Of a DNA stretch of 44,041 bases, positions 1-10,978 are shown piece by piece. Origin of the DNA: Streptomyces sp. NRRL F-6492. GTDB taxonomy: Bacteria > Actinomycetota > Actinomycetes > Streptomycetales > Streptomycetaceae. Made by a program: the position numbers and the translations under genes. The stretch is from NCBI RefSeq assembly GCF_001280125.1, contig NZ_LGEG01000242.1, positions 1 to 44,041 of the forward strand, written 5' to 3'. Position 1 is the stretch's first letter, and the number at the start of each line of letters is the position of its first letter. Below the pieces are notes generated by a model. It was not told the DNA's origin. It was given only the letters and a program-made list of their open reading frames with translations, and searched no databases.

Positions 1-130
1 GGGGGGGGGGGGGGGGGGGGGGCCCTCCCCGGGGGGGAAGGGCCGGGGGTGGGGGGGGTGGGGGGGGGGGCCCCCCCGGTCCCGTCAGGGTTTCGGGAAG
101 GGGTGGGGTGGGGGAGCCCCCTCCCCACCC
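1..130. repeat. G-homopolymer-rich low-complexity contig edge
   Basis: The first 22 bases are all G, followed by further runs of 7-12 G or C with few A or T bases up to about 130. No coding signal or structured element is evident. Such sequence at the very edge of a window is more like an assembly or base-calling artefact at a contig end than genomic sequence. The stretch 131-249 is GC-rich and also shows no gene; protein-like reading begins only at 250. Confidence 0.7.
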
Positions 131-237
131 ACCGGCGGTCTCCGCCGACGAACGGGGCGCGGGGTGCGGGGCACAAGGTCCCCCCCGCCCCCCAGGAGCC
201 CCGCAGGGCAGCGCGCCGCCCCCACGGGAACTACCGG

Positions 238-243
238 CACAAT
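238..243 (+). promoter_or_regulatory. Putative -10 box of leaderless TRIC-channel gene
   Basis: CACAAT (NANNNT type) lies 6 bases before the GTG at 250, and no Shine-Dalgarno sequence intervenes. It is the weakest member of the series of -10 boxes placed 6-9 bases before start codons in this window. Confidence 0.3.
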
Positions 244-249
244 TGGGCG

Positions 250-927
250 GTGCTCCACGACCTGTTCACCCCCTCCGTCCAACACGCCCTCGATCTCGTC
301 GGCATCTTCGTGTTCGCCATCTCCGGCGCCCTCCTCGCCGTCCGGAAGAACTTCGACGTCTTCGGCATCGCCGTCCTCGCCGAGGTCACCGCCCTCGGCG
401 GCGGTCTCCTCCGCGACCTGATCATCGGCGCCGTGCCGCCCGCCGCCTTCACCGACCTCGGCTACTTCCTCATGCCCCTGGTCGCGACGGTCCTCGTCTT
501 CTTCCTGCACCCGCAGGTGGAGCGCACCCAGGTCGCCGTCAACGTGTTCGACGCCGCCGGGCTCGGCCTCTTCTGCGTGACGGGGACGACGAAGGCGTAC
601 GACTACGGCCTCGGCCTCACCTCCTCCGCCGCCCTCGGCCTCGCCACCGCCGTCGGCGGCGGCGTCCTGCGCGACGTGCTCGCCAACGAGGTGCCCTCGC
701 TGCTGCGCTGGGACCGGGACCTGTACGCCGTCCCGGCGATCGTGGGCGCGACGACGGTCGTGCTCTGCATCCGCTTCGACGCCCTCAACGCCTTCACGAG
801 CGGCGCCGCCGTCCTCACCGCCTTCGTGCTCCGCCTCCTCGCGATGCGCTACCACTGGCGCGCGCCCCGCGCCTGGAACCGCCGCTCCTCCACCCGCGAG
901 GATCCGGAGAAAGCTACCGCTCAGTAG
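250..927 (+). CDS. TRIC-type cation channel family membrane protein (YicG/UPF0126-like)
   Basis: Predicted 225-residue integral membrane protein of the bacterial TRIC channel family. Members have two repeats of three helices plus a seventh and conduct monovalent cations as trimers. The sequence shows the repeat hallmarks: GxxLAVRKNFDVFGIAVLAEVTALGGGLLRD in the first half and ALGLATAVGGGVLRD in the second, each with the glycine-rich LGGGLLRD/VGGGVLRD turn, and seven hydrophobic segments. The open frame extends upstream to 49, but that part is proline/arginine-rich junk in the low-complexity edge; the family-like sequence starts at the GTG at 250 (LHDLFTPSVQHALDLVG). The C-terminus is a short charged tail. 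The gene stands alone, with the next gene starting 23 bp downstream from its own promoter. Family assignment is firm, physiological ion uncertain. Confidence 0.85.
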   Translation: MLHDLFTPSVQHALDLVGIFVFAISGALLAVRKNFDVFGIAVLAEVTALGGGLLRDLIIGAVPPAAFTDLGYFLMPLVATVLVFFLHPQVERTQVAVNVFDAAGLGLFCVTGTTKAYDYGLGLTSSAALGLATAVGGGVLRDVLANEVPSLLRWDRDLYAVPAIVGATTVVLCIRFDALNAFTSGAAVLTAFVLRLLAMRYHWRAPRAWNRRSSTREDPEKATAQ

Positions 928-943
928 TAACCTGCGGTACCGT
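915..943 (+). promoter_or_regulatory. Promoter region of thioesterase gene with small inverted repeat
   Basis: TACCGC (915-920) and GCGGTA (934-939) form an inverted repeat with a 13-base spacer across the end of the upstream gene. TACCGT (938-943) is a good -10 box 7 bases before the ATG at 951, implying a leaderless message. The dyad would overlap the promoter and could be an operator, but no regulator can be named. Confidence 0.4.
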
Positions 944-950
944 CGGATCC

Positions 951-1838
951 ATGAGCACGAGCACCGAGACGAACGCCGCCGCGCCGTCCGCGGAGCCGTC
1001 CGCCGCGCCGTCCGTCGCGACGAACGAGTTCGACCGCGACACCGCCGTCACCCTCCGGGAGCCCGGCGTCTACGACGCCGACCTCTCCGCCGGCTGGACG
1101 ATCATCCACGCCGTCAACGGCGGCTACCTCCTCGCCCTGCTCGGCCGCGCCCTCGGCCACCACCTCCCGCACCCCGACCCGTTCACGATCTCGGCGCACT
1201 ACCTCACGCCGTCCGTGCCCGGCCCCGCGGTGATCCGGACCGAGACCGTCCGCACCGGCCGGACCCTCTCCACCGGCCAGGCCTCGCTCCTCCAGTACGC
1301 CGAGGACGGCACCGAGGTCGAGCGCATCCGCGTCCTCGCCTCGTACGGAGACCTCGACGCCCTCCCCGACGACGTCCGCACCAGCGCGACGCCCCCGGCG
1401 ATGGCCCCGATCGAGAACTGCTTCGGCACCTCCGACGGCCCGGCCCCGGACCTTCCCGGCTCCTCCGCCATCACCGAGCGGCTCGACATCCGCCTCGACC
1501 CGGCCTGCGTCGGCTGGGCGATCGGCGCCCCCTCGGGCAAGGGCGAGATGCGCGCCTGGTTCGGCCTCGCCGACGGGCGCGAGCCCGACGCCCTCTCCCT
1601 GCTCCTCACCGTCGACGCCCTGCCGCCGACCTCCTTCGAGCTGGGCCTGAAGGGCTGGACCCCGACCGTCGAGCTCACCGCCCACGTCCGCTGCCGTCCG
1701 GCCCCCGGCCCGCTGCGGGTCTCCATCACCACCCGCAACCTGGCCGGCGGCTTCCTGGAGGAGGACGCCGAGGTCTGGGACAGCGCCGACCGCCTGGTCG
1801 CCCAGTCCCGCCAGCTGGCCCGCGCCCCGCGCGGCTGA
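951..1838 (+). CDS. Acyl-CoA thioesterase-like protein (TesB-type double hotdog)
   Basis: A 295-residue protein resembling the actinobacterial thioesterase-family proteins with two hotdog domains (TesB/Acot8-like), expected to hydrolyse acyl-CoA thioesters in the cytosol. After an Ala/Ser/Thr/Pro-rich N-terminal 25 residues, the first hotdog carries WTIIHAVNGGYLLALLGRAL and the ISAHYLTPS strand, and the second carries GEMRAWFGLADG and a final strand SITTRNLAGGFLEEDAEVWDSADRLVAQSRQLA, which is typical of the family C-terminus. The start is the ATG at 951, since it directly follows a -10 box and has no Shine-Dalgarno sequence. It is monocistronic and ends before a strong hairpin. Substrate is unknown. 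Confidence 0.8.
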   Translation: MSTSTETNAAAPSAEPSAAPSVATNEFDRDTAVTLREPGVYDADLSAGWTIIHAVNGGYLLALLGRALGHHLPHPDPFTISAHYLTPSVPGPAVIRTETVRTGRTLSTGQASLLQYAEDGTEVERIRVLASYGDLDALPDDVRTSATPPAMAPIENCFGTSDGPAPDLPGSSAITERLDIRLDPACVGWAIGAPSGKGEMRAWFGLADGREPDALSLLLTVDALPPTSFELGLKGWTPTVELTAHVRCRPAPGPLRVSITTRNLAGGFLEEDAEVWDSADRLVAQSRQLARAPRG

Positions 1839-1843
1839 AGCCA

Positions 1844-1884
1844 CCGCCGCCCCCGCCCTTGCCGCACAGGGGCGGGGGCGGCGG
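1844..1884. terminator. Strong hairpin after thioesterase gene
   Basis: A perfect 15-bp GC stem (1844-1858 with 1870-1884) and an 11-base loop start five bases after the stop codon. There is no T tract, which is usual for actinobacterial terminators. It separates this gene from the next promoter. Confidence 0.75.
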
Positions 1885-1924
1885 CACAAACCGGCCAGGC
1901 GCGGGGAGCGCCCCGGCGGGCTCG

Positions 1925-1930
1925 TAGAAT
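1925..1930 (+). promoter_or_regulatory. -10 box of leaderless cysteine desulfurase gene
   Basis: TAGAAT matches the TANNNT -10 consensus and lies 9 bases before the ATG at 1940, leaving no room for a ribosome binding site. Confidence 0.5.
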
Positions 1931-1939
1931 CGACCCACC

Positions 1940-3103
1940 ATGGCTTACCTCGACCACGCCGCGACCACGCCCATGCTGCCCGAGGCGATCGAGGCGATGA
2001 CCGCCCACCTCGCCGTCACGGGCAACGCCTCCTCCCTCCACGCCGCCGGACGGCGGGCCCGGCGGACCGTCGAGGAAGGGCGCGAGACCCTCGCCGCCGC
2101 CCTCGGCGCCCGGCCGAGCGAGGTCGTCCTCACCTCCGGCGGCACCGAGGCCGACAACCTCGCCGTCAAGGGCCTCTACTGGTCCCGCCGCGACGCCGAC
2201 CCCCGCCGCGTCCGCGTCCTGGCCAGCCCGGTCGAGCACCACGCCGTCCTCGACGCCGTCGACTGGCTCGCCGTCCACGAGGGCGCGCGGGTCGAGTACC
2301 TGCCCGTCGACCGGTACGGCCGGGTGCACCCCGAGACCCTGCGCGAGGCGATCGCCCGCGACCCCGAAACCGTCGCCCTGGCCACCGTCATGTGGGCCAA
2401 CAACGAGATCGGCACCCTCATGCCGGTCCGCGAACTCGCCGACGTCGCCGCCGAGTTCGGCGTCCCCCTGCACGCCGACGCGGTCCAGGCCGTGGGGCAG
2501 GTCCCGGTCGACTTCGCCGCCTCGGGACTCGCCGCCATGACCGTCTCCGGCCACAAGATCGGCGGCCCCTACGGCATCGGGGCCCTGCTCCTGGGCCGCG
2601 AGCACACCCCCGTGCCCGTCCTGCACGGCGGCGGCCAGGAGCGGCACGTCCGCTCCGGCACCCTCGACGTCCCGGCCGTCGCCGCCTTCGCCGTCGCCGC
2701 CCGGCTCGCCGCCGAGCGGCGCGAGGAGTTCGCCCGCGAGGTCGGCGCCCTGCGCGACGAGCTCGTCACCGCCGTCCGTACGGCCGTCCCCGACGCGGTC
2801 CTCGGCGGCGACCCCGTCGACCGGCTCCCCGCCAACGCCCACTTCAGCTTCCCGGGCTGCGAGGGCGACTCGCTGCTCCTGCTGCTCGACGCGGCCGGCA
2901 TCGCCTGCTCCACCGGCTCCGCCTGCACCGCCGGCATCGCCCAGCCCAGCCACGTCCTGCTCGCCACCGGCACCGATCCCGACCTGGCCCGGGGCACCCT
3001 GCGCTTCTCGCTCGGCCACACCTCCACCGAGGAGGACGTGGCGGCGGTGGCCGGGGCGATCGGCCCGGCCGTCGAGAGGGCCCGCACGGCCGGCCTCACC
3101 TGA
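1940..3103 (+). CDS. Cysteine desulfurase (NifS/IscS-like, PLP-dependent)
   Basis: A 387-residue fold-type I PLP enzyme that converts L-cysteine to alanine and leaves a persulfide sulfur for Fe-S cluster or tRNA thiolation. Visible features: the N-terminal YLDHAATTP motif, SGGTEADN (cofactor phosphate binding), the His of the VEHHAV motif near residue 101, HADAVQAVG with Asp180, the PLP lysine in SGHKIGGP (Lys206), and the persulfide cysteine in GSACTAG (Cys329) close to the C-terminus. All key residues are present and the length is normal. The neighbouring gene mnmA, 765 bp further on, needs persulfide sulfur for tRNA 2-thiouridine, so this enzyme is a plausible donor (inference). The ATG at 1940 directly follows a -10 box and has no Shine-Dalgarno sequence. 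Confidence 0.93.
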   Translation: MAYLDHAATTPMLPEAIEAMTAHLAVTGNASSLHAAGRRARRTVEEGRETLAAALGARPSEVVLTSGGTEADNLAVKGLYWSRRDADPRRVRVLASPVEHHAVLDAVDWLAVHEGARVEYLPVDRYGRVHPETLREAIARDPETVALATVMWANNEIGTLMPVRELADVAAEFGVPLHADAVQAVGQVPVDFAASGLAAMTVSGHKIGGPYGIGALLLGREHTPVPVLHGGGQERHVRSGTLDVPAVAAFAVAARLAAERREEFAREVGALRDELVTAVRTAVPDAVLGGDPVDRLPANAHFSFPGCEGDSLLLLLDAAGIACSTGSACTAGIAQPSHVLLATGTDPDLARGTLRFSLGHTSTEEDVAAVAGAIGPAVERARTAGLT

Positions 3104-3107
3104 GGCC

Positions 3108-3132
3108 CCGGGGCCCTTCCGGCGGGCCCCGG
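3108..3132. terminator. Hairpin between convergent desulfurase and amidase genes
   Basis: A 9-bp perfect stem (3108-3116 with 3124-3132) and a 7-base loop lie between the two stop codons. It could serve both convergent genes. Confidence 0.55.
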
Positions 3133-3156
3133 CCCCGCCCGGGCCCCGCGGCCCCC

Positions 3157-3807
3157 TCACGCGGGCTTCTTCGACGCCTCCCGCACGAGCCGCATGTACC
3201 GGTCCCAGTCCCAGTGCGGACCGGGATCGGTGTGGTCGGTGCCCTCGACCTCGACGTGCCCGATGACGTGCTCCCGGTCCACGGGTATCCCGTACCGGGC
3301 GCAGATGTCCGCCGTCAGCCGCGCCGAGCCCGCGTACATCGCCGCCGTGAAGTCCTGCGGCCGGTCCACGAAGCCCTCGTGCTCGATGCCGATGCTCCGC
3401 TCGTTCATGTCCCGGTTCCCGGCGTGGAAGGCCACGTCGAGCTCCCGGATCATCTGCGCCACGTGCCCGTCCTTGCGGACCACGTAGTGCGTGGCGGCCC
3501 CGTGCCCCGGGTTCTTGAAGACCTTCAGGGCGGTCGCGTAGCTGCCCTGCACGACGTGGATCACGACCCGGTCGACCGTGTAGTCGTCCGGCCGGTCTGC
3601 CCGCCGCCAGTTCGCCCGCGCCGCCGACGTCCACTCGGCGGACGCGTGGTCGAGCTCCCCCTCGACCCGCTTCCGCCGCGTCCCCGGCAGCCGCCACCAG
3701 GCGCGCGCCAGCTCTTCCCGGGCGAGCACGGCCGTGCCCACCACGGCGGCCCCGCCGCCGAGCAGGACGGCCCGCCGTCCCACCGCCCTGTTCCCCTTGC
3801 TCCCCAT
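3157..3807 (-). CDS. Exported N-acetylmuramoyl-L-alanine amidase (Amidase_2 / PGRP-like)
   Basis: A 216-residue peptidoglycan amidase of the zinc-dependent Amidase_2/PGRP class, cleaving the bond between N-acetylmuramic acid and the stem peptide outside the membrane. The N-terminus ([26 protein letters not shown]) has a twin arginine followed by a hydrophobic stretch, so Tat export or a membrane anchor is likely. The catalytic domain runs from about residue 60: VVIHVVQGS gives the first zinc histidine, [10 protein letters not shown] the conserved TAT(A)HY-type motif, [10 protein letters not shown] the central strand, and [10 protein letters not shown] the terminal His and Asp/His zinc-site motif. 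The frame is open further upstream to 4104, but that part overlaps mnmA; the ATG at 3807 fits the signal sequence. No ribosome binding site precedes it, so the message may be leaderless. It is divergent from mnmA with a 61-bp shared promoter region. Confidence 0.85.
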   Translation of the reverse strand: MGSKGNRAVGRRAVLLGGGAAVVGTAVLAREELARAWWRLPGTRRKRVEGELDHASAEWTSAARANWRRADRPDDYTVDRVVIHVVQGSYATALKVFKNPGHGAATHYVVRKDGHVAQMIRELDVAFHAGNRDMNERSIGIEHEGFVDRPQDFTAAMYAGSARLTADICARYGIPVDREHVIGHVEVEGTDHTDPGPHWDWDRYMRLVREASKKPA

Positions 3808-3853
3808 GTCGTGGAGAACGCTTACTACCGCGACCGGGGTTCCCGGCGCCCCG

Positions 3854-3859
3854 TACCCT
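3854..3859 (+). promoter_or_regulatory. -10 box of leaderless mnmA
   Basis: TACCCT lies 9 bases before the ATG at 3869 with no Shine-Dalgarno sequence. It sits in the short divergent region shared with the amidase gene. Confidence 0.45.
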
Positions 3860-3868
3860 GGTGGGGCT

Positions 3869-5020
3869 ATGACTGAGACCCCGCCCCAGCGCCCCCACGC
3901 CCGCCCCCTCCGGGTCCTCGCCGCCATGTCGGGCGGAGTGGACTCCGCCGTCGCCGCCGCCCGTGCCGCCGAGGCGGGCCACGACGTCACCGGCGTCCAC
4001 CTCGCCCTCTCCGCGAACCCGCAGTCGTTCCGCACCGGAGCGCGCGGCTGCTGCACGATCGAGGACTCCCGCGACGCGCGCCGGGCCGCCGACGTCATCG
4101 GCATCCCCTTCTACGTGTGGGACCTGGCCGAGCGGTTCCGCGAGGACGTCGTGGACGACTTCGTCGCGGAGTACGAGGCCGGCCGCACCCCCAACCCCTG
4201 CCTGCGCTGCAACGAGAAGATCAAGTTCGCGGCGCTCCTCGACAAGGCGCTCGCCCTCGGCTTCGACGCGGTCTGCACCGGCCACTACGCCACCGTCGTC
4301 CTGAACGAGGACGGCACCCGCGAGCTGCACCGCGCCTCCGACATGGCCAAGGACCAGTCGTACGTCCTCGGCGTGCTCGACGAGAAGCAGCTCGCGCACG
4401 CGATGTTCCCGCTGGGCGACACCCTCACCACCAAGGACGAGATCCGCGCGGAGGCCGAGCGGCGCGGGCTCGCGGTCGCGAAGAAGCCCGACAGCCACGA
4501 CATCTGCTTCATCGCCGACGGCGACACCCAGGGCTTCCTCGCCGCCCGCCTCGGCAGGGCGGAGGGCGACATCGTCGACGAGGCGGGCGCGAAGGTCGGC
4601 ACCCACGAGGGCGCGTACGGCTTCACCATCGGCCAGCGCAAGGGCCTGCGGATCGGCCACCCGGCCGCCGACGGGAAGCCCCGCTACGTCCTGGACATCT
4701 CGCCGGTGAACAACACGGTGACGGTCGGCCCGGTCGAGGCGCTCGACGTCACCGCCCTGACCGCGATCAAGCCCCGCTGGTGCGGCACCGCCCCCGAGGG
4801 CCCCGGCCGCTACACCGCCCAGCTGCGCGCCCACGGCGGCGAGACGCCGGTGGGCGCGTCCCTGGAGGACGGCGAGCTGAAGGTCGTCTTCGACGAGCCC
4901 GTCCGGGGCGTGGCCCCCGGCCAGGCGATCGTCCTGTACGACGGCACGCGCGTGGTGGGCTCGGCGACGATCGCGACGACGACCCGCAGGACGACGGAGC
5001 CGGCCCCGGCCACCGCCTGA
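3869..5020 (+). CDS. mnmA: tRNA-specific 2-thiouridylase
   Basis: A 383-residue MnmA/TrmU that thiolates U34 of tRNA(Lys), tRNA(Glu) and tRNA(Gln) using ATP and a relayed persulfide. The PP-loop SGGVDSA is at residues 21-27. The two catalytic cysteines are both present, in NPCLRCN (Cys111) and SHDICFI (Cys213), and the GQRKGL segment of the middle domain and the C-terminal beta-barrel are intact. Its length is normal for actinobacteria. The ATG at 3869 is chosen because a -10 box precedes it and the upstream extension of the frame has no family similarity. It converges on the next gene, leaving only 4 bp between stop codons. The nearby cysteine desulfurase gene suggests a local sulfur supply. 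Confidence 0.95.
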   Translation: MTETPPQRPHARPLRVLAAMSGGVDSAVAAARAAEAGHDVTGVHLALSANPQSFRTGARGCCTIEDSRDARRAADVIGIPFYVWDLAERFREDVVDDFVAEYEAGRTPNPCLRCNEKIKFAALLDKALALGFDAVCTGHYATVVLNEDGTRELHRASDMAKDQSYVLGVLDEKQLAHAMFPLGDTLTTKDEIRAEAERRGLAVAKKPDSHDICFIADGDTQGFLAARLGRAEGDIVDEAGAKVGTHEGAYGFTIGQRKGLRIGHPAADGKPRYVLDISPVNNTVTVGPVEALDVTALTAIKPRWCGTAPEGPGRYTAQLRAHGGETPVGASLEDGELKVVFDEPVRGVAPGQAIVLYDGTRVVGSATIATTTRRTTEPAPATA

Positions 5021-5024
5021 GCCG

Positions 5025-5429
5025 TCACCGCCCGGGGACCGGCCGGTCCCGGTCCCCGGCCCGGGGCGCCTCCTCCGGATCCCCGGTCGCCGGTCCGGGC
5101 GCGGTGCCGGCCGCCGCGAGATCGCCGGGAAGCAGCGGACGCATGAAAGTGCGCTCGTGACGCAGCACGCAGCCGCTGTCGTCGCGGATGCGGTCCGCCT
5201 CGATGAACTCGGGGTCCCGTCCGAAAAGCCTTCGGTACTCCTCGTAGGCGGCCAGGCCCGGAAAACTGAACAGGGCCAGGGCCTCGTCGCTCGCGCCCTC
5301 CGCCGGAAGGAAGTACCCGTGGTGCGTGCCGCCGTGGGCCCGCACCAGCTCCATCCAGCGGCGGCCGAACCGCTCGAAGGCCTCGATCTTCCTCGGGTCG
5401 ATCGTGTACCGCACGACACATGTGATCAT
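5025..5429 (-). CDS. NIPSNAP-family protein
   Basis: A 134-residue protein whose first ~95 residues match the NIPSNAP/dimeric alpha-beta barrel pattern: MITCVVRYTIDPRKIEAFERFGRRWMELVRAHGG, then HHGYFLPAEGASDEALALFSFPGLAAYEEYRRLF, ending in a charged strand and helix. The biochemical role of bacterial members is not established. The last ~35 residues are Pro/Gly/Ala/Asp-rich and probably disordered. The ATG at 5429 is preceded by a -10 box and no Shine-Dalgarno sequence. It lies just downstream of the hydrolase on the same strand and converges with mnmA. Confidence 0.75.
   Translation of the reverse strand: MITCVVRYTIDPRKIEAFERFGRRWMELVRAHGGTHHGYFLPAEGASDEALALFSFPGLAAYEEYRRLFGRDPEFIEADRIRDDSGCVLRHERTFMRPLLPGDLAAAGTAPGPATGDPEEAPRAGDRDRPVPGR
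5035..5050. terminator. Perfect 16-bp palindrome at the mnmA/NIPSNAP convergence
   Basis: GGGACCGG followed directly by CCGGTCCC sits within the last codons of the NIPSNAP gene and 15 bp after the mnmA stop. It could act as a terminator for mnmA, but this is a guess from position. Confidence 0.35.
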
Positions 5430-5435
5430 GGGCCA

Positions 5436-5441
5436 AGGCTA
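5436..5441 (-). promoter_or_regulatory. -10 box of NIPSNAP gene, overlapping the upstream stop codon
   Basis: On the minus strand TAGCCT lies 6 bases before the ATG at 5429. Its first three bases (5439-5441) are also the TAG stop codon of the upstream hydrolase gene, so the two signals share sequence. Confidence 0.45.
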
Positions 5442-6026
5442 GGACCCGTCCGGGAAGCCCCGTTCCTCCGCGAGGGATTCCGCGAGGAACTCCGCCAGGA
5501 CCGGGGCCAGGACGTGCGGGGCGACCTCGTGCGTCTGGCCCGTCAGGGTGCGGTGCCGGGCCCGGGGGAGGGCCGCCGCCAGGGCTCGGGCCGCGCGCCG
5601 GGTCTCCACCGGGCTGAAGCCCCCGTCGACCACGAGCACGCGCGCGGAGAACCGGCCGAGGGGCGCGCCGGTGTACGGCGGCTCGTAGACCGACACCGCG
5701 CCCACCGGCAGTCCGGCCGCCGCGGCGGCGAGGGCGAGGGTGCCGCCGGTGCCCGTGCCGTGCACGGCCGCCCCCGGCCCCGCCGCCTCCAGGACGGCCG
5801 CCAGGTCCTCGACCTCCCGCCCGGCGTCCCCGCGCCCCCGGCGGTCGTACGCCACGACCGGGAAGCGCCGGGCGAGCAGCCCGGCCAGCGCCCGTCCGCC
5901 CGCCGCCCCCGGGGCCCCGTCCACCAGGACGAGCGGCGGCCCGTCCCCGTCCCCGTACCGCTCGTACGCGACCGTCGTCCCGTCCCGTGACGTGACGCGT
6001 CCCCCGAACCTGTTCACCTCGTCCAT
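5439..6026 (-). CDS. Degenerate alpha/beta-hydrolase-fold protein
   Basis: A 195-residue alpha/beta-hydrolase homologue. The early strands are normal (TVAYERYGDGDGPPLVLVDGAP, FPVVAYDRRGRGDAG), and a late Asp/Gly region and a candidate histidine (TGQTHEVAP) remain. The nucleophile elbow, normally G-x-S-x-G, reads HGTGTGG, so the serine position is glycine. The region between YEPPY and ARVLVVDGG, where family members carry a cap domain of some 60 residues, is only about 10 residues long. I infer a protein that is not a classical serine hydrolase and may have a binding or structural role. The reading frame and codon use are healthy, so it is not an obvious pseudogene. The start at 6026 is the first ATG; a GTG at 6017 is an alternative. 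Confidence 0.7.
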   Translation of the reverse strand: MDEVNRFGGRVTSRDGTTVAYERYGDGDGPPLVLVDGAPGAAGGRALAGLLARRFPVVAYDRRGRGDAGREVEDLAAVLEAAGPGAAVHGTGTGGTLALAAAAAGLPVGAVSVYEPPYTGAPLGRFSARVLVVDGGFSPVETRRAARALAAALPRARHRTLTGQTHEVAPHVLAPVLAEFLAESLAEERGFPDGS

Positions 6027-6089
6027 GGCAGGGCAGACCGGGGCCGCCGCCGGAACTCATCGCCCCGGCCCGGACTTCTCCGGGAGCCG

Positions 6090-6095
6090 TACGGT
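6090..6095 (+). promoter_or_regulatory. -10 box of leaderless LOG-family gene
   Basis: TACGGT lies 7 bases before the ATG at 6103. Confidence 0.45.
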
Positions 6096-6102
6096 GGGGC
6101 CC

Positions 6103-6660
6103 ATGAACATCTGCGTCTTCCTCTCCGCCGCCCGCCTCGACGAGCGGTACACGGGCCCGGCCCGCGAGTTCGCCACCCTGCTCGGGAAGGCCGGCCACAC
6201 CCTCGTGTGGGGAGGTTCCGACACCGGTCTGATGAAGGTCGTCGCGGACGGAGTCCAGGAGGCGGGCGGCCGGCTCGTCGGCGTCTCCGTCGACTTCCTC
6301 GCCCACAAGGCCCGCCCGAACGCCGACGAGATGGTCGTCACCGAGGACCTCGCGCGGCGCAAGGCGCTCCTCCTCGCCAAGTCCGACGCGATCGTCGTCA
6401 TGGTCGGCGGCACCGGAACCCTCGACGAGGCCACCGAGATCCTGGAGCTGAAGAAGCACGGCAAGCACCGCAAGCCGGTGGTCCTGCTCAACACGGCGGG
6501 CTTCTACGACGGCCTGAAGGAGCAGTTCCGGCGCATGGAGGAGGAAGGCTTCCTCCCGATCCCCCTCGCCGACCTCGTCTTCTTCGCGGACGACGGCCCG
6601 GCGGCCCTCGCCCGCCTGGAGGCGGAGATCGCCTCCTCCGCGCCCTCCGTCCCCCGCTGA
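6103..6660 (+). CDS. LOG-family protein (TIGR00730-like nucleoside monophosphate phosphoribohydrolase)
   Basis: A 185-residue protein of the LOG/lysine-decarboxylase-like Rossmann family, whose characterised members release free base from cytokinin riboside 5'-monophosphates or AMP-like nucleotides. It has the N-terminal strand MNICVFLSAARLDERY, the glycine turn VWGGSDTGLMKVVADGV, the RRKALLL segment and the catalytic loop. The loop reads VGGTGTLDEATEI, where the family signature is PGGxGTxxE: the proline is replaced by valine but the glycines, threonine and glutamate remain. The frame is open upstream across the divergent hydrolase gene, but the leaderless ATG at 6103 fits the fold start. 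It lies 16 bp before the SDR gene. Substrate unknown. Confidence 0.8.
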   Translation: MNICVFLSAARLDERYTGPAREFATLLGKAGHTLVWGGSDTGLMKVVADGVQEAGGRLVGVSVDFLAHKARPNADEMVVTEDLARRKALLLAKSDAIVVMVGGTGTLDEATEILELKKHGKHRKPVVLLNTAGFYDGLKEQFRRMEEEGFLPIPLADLVFFADDGPAALARLEAEIASSAPSVPR

Positions 6661-6676
6661 TGCGAGCATGGGGGCC

Positions 6677-7366
6677 ATGGCTACTCATGTGATCACCGGC
6701 GCCGGTTCCGGCATCGGCGCGGCCGTCGCGCGCCGCCTCCACGCGCGCGGGGACGAACTCGTGCTCCACGCGCGCGACGCGGGCCGGGCCAAGGAGCTCG
6801 CCGCCGAGTTCCCCGGCGCCCGCACCCTCGTCGGCGACCTCGCGGACCCGGACCGGCTGTCCTGGGCGTTCTCGCACCAGAGCCTGCCCGAGCGGGTGGA
6901 CGGCCTGCTGCACGTCGCGGGCGTCGTCGACCTCGGGCCGGTCGGCGAGCTCACCCCCAAGACCTGGCACCACCAGCTGAACGTGAACCTGGTCGCCCCG
7001 GCCGAGCTCACCCGCCACTTCCTGCCCCAACTGCGGGTCTCCCAGGGCCACGTCGTCTTCGTGAACTCGGGCGCCGGGCTCAACGCGCACGCCGAGTGGG
7101 GCGCGTACGCCGCCTCCAAGCACGGCCTGAAGGCCCTCGCGGACTCCCTGCGCCACGAGGAGCACGCCCACGGCGTCCGGGTCACCTCGGTCTACCCGGG
7201 CCGCACCGCCAGCCCCATGCAGGTCAAGGTGCACCAGCAGGAGGGCAAGGAGTACGACCCGTCGAAGTGGATCGACCCCGAGTCGGTCGCGACGGCGGTC
7301 CTCGCCGCGCTCGACCTGCCGCGCGACGCCGAGATCAACGACCTCACCGTCCGCCCGGGGCGCTGA
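6677..7366 (+). CDS. Short-chain dehydrogenase/reductase (SDR)
   Basis: A 229-residue classical SDR using NAD(P)H on an unidentified substrate. The motifs are TGAGSGIG near the N-terminus (cofactor loop), HVAG (NNAG equivalent), VNSGAG with the catalytic serine, and YAASK with catalytic Tyr and Lys. An in-frame ATG at 6668 exists, but the ATG at 6677 is preferred: it starts directly at the first beta strand (ATHVITGAG) and lies 7 bases after a GAGCAT -10-like box (6664-6669). It is close behind the LOG-family gene and could also be read through from it. Confidence 0.9.
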   Translation: MATHVITGAGSGIGAAVARRLHARGDELVLHARDAGRAKELAAEFPGARTLVGDLADPDRLSWAFSHQSLPERVDGLLHVAGVVDLGPVGELTPKTWHHQLNVNLVAPAELTRHFLPQLRVSQGHVVFVNSGAGLNAHAEWGAYAASKHGLKALADSLRHEEHAHGVRVTSVYPGRTASPMQVKVHQQEGKEYDPSKWIDPESVATAVLAALDLPRDAEINDLTVRPGR

Positions 7367-7414
7367 CGAAGGGGCGGGGACGGCGCCCGCGCCGCCCCCG
7401 GAGCCCCCGGCACG

Positions 7415-7420
7415 TACGCT
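7415..7420 (+). promoter_or_regulatory. -10 box of leaderless MetE-like gene
   Basis: TACGCT lies 6 bases before the GTG at 7427, without a Shine-Dalgarno sequence. Confidence 0.45.
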
Positions 7421-7426
7421 TCCCGG

Positions 7427-10662
<3,236 letters not shown>

Positions 10663-10978
10663 ACCCTTTCCGTCCCGGAAAACGTCACCCGTTCGGCACA
10701 TACCAGATGGTGAGGGGTGACCAGCCCTCATTCGGGCAAGACAGGAAGAGCGCTGCCCCTCGGAGCCCTCGGCGGCCTAATGTGGTGACCGTGCGTCTCG
10801 TCCTGCACGGCCGGGCGAGGGCTCTGCCGGTCGTGGCGTCAGGACAACGGCCCCGTGGTACGAGGAGCGGCCGCCCGCCGGCGGCCCCGCACCGGGCGAC
10901 GACGGCCGGACGACGGACGGCCGCCTGCCCGCGGCCCATCGCACACCGACGGCACCGCCGCCTGTGAGAGGGACGGAC
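10663..10978 (+). promoter_or_regulatory. ligA-rmdB intergenic region with promoter and possible upstream ORF
   Basis: This 316-bp stretch has an inverted repeat (GTCACCC 10684-10690, GGGTGAC 10715-10721) shortly after ligA and a good -10 box, TAATGT, at 10778-10783. Seven bases later a GTG at 10791 opens a 58-codon Arg-rich frame ending TGA at 10965-10967, 11 bp before the rmdB ATG. Its G+C at third positions is about 80 percent, lower than real genes here, so whether it is translated is open. Apart from these I see nothing else in the region. Confidence 0.4.

Noticed and set aside
1199..5419. 1406-codon open frame on the minus strand
   Set aside because: Shadow frame of GC-rich genes; Arg/Gly-rich without domains, and it crosses well-supported thioesterase, desulfurase and mnmA genes.
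7367..7426. Riboswitch (SAM or cobalamin) before the methionine-synthase-like gene
   Set aside because: The -10 box lies 6 bases before the start codon and the preceding gene ends 60 bp upstream, so there is no leader RNA to hold a riboswitch.
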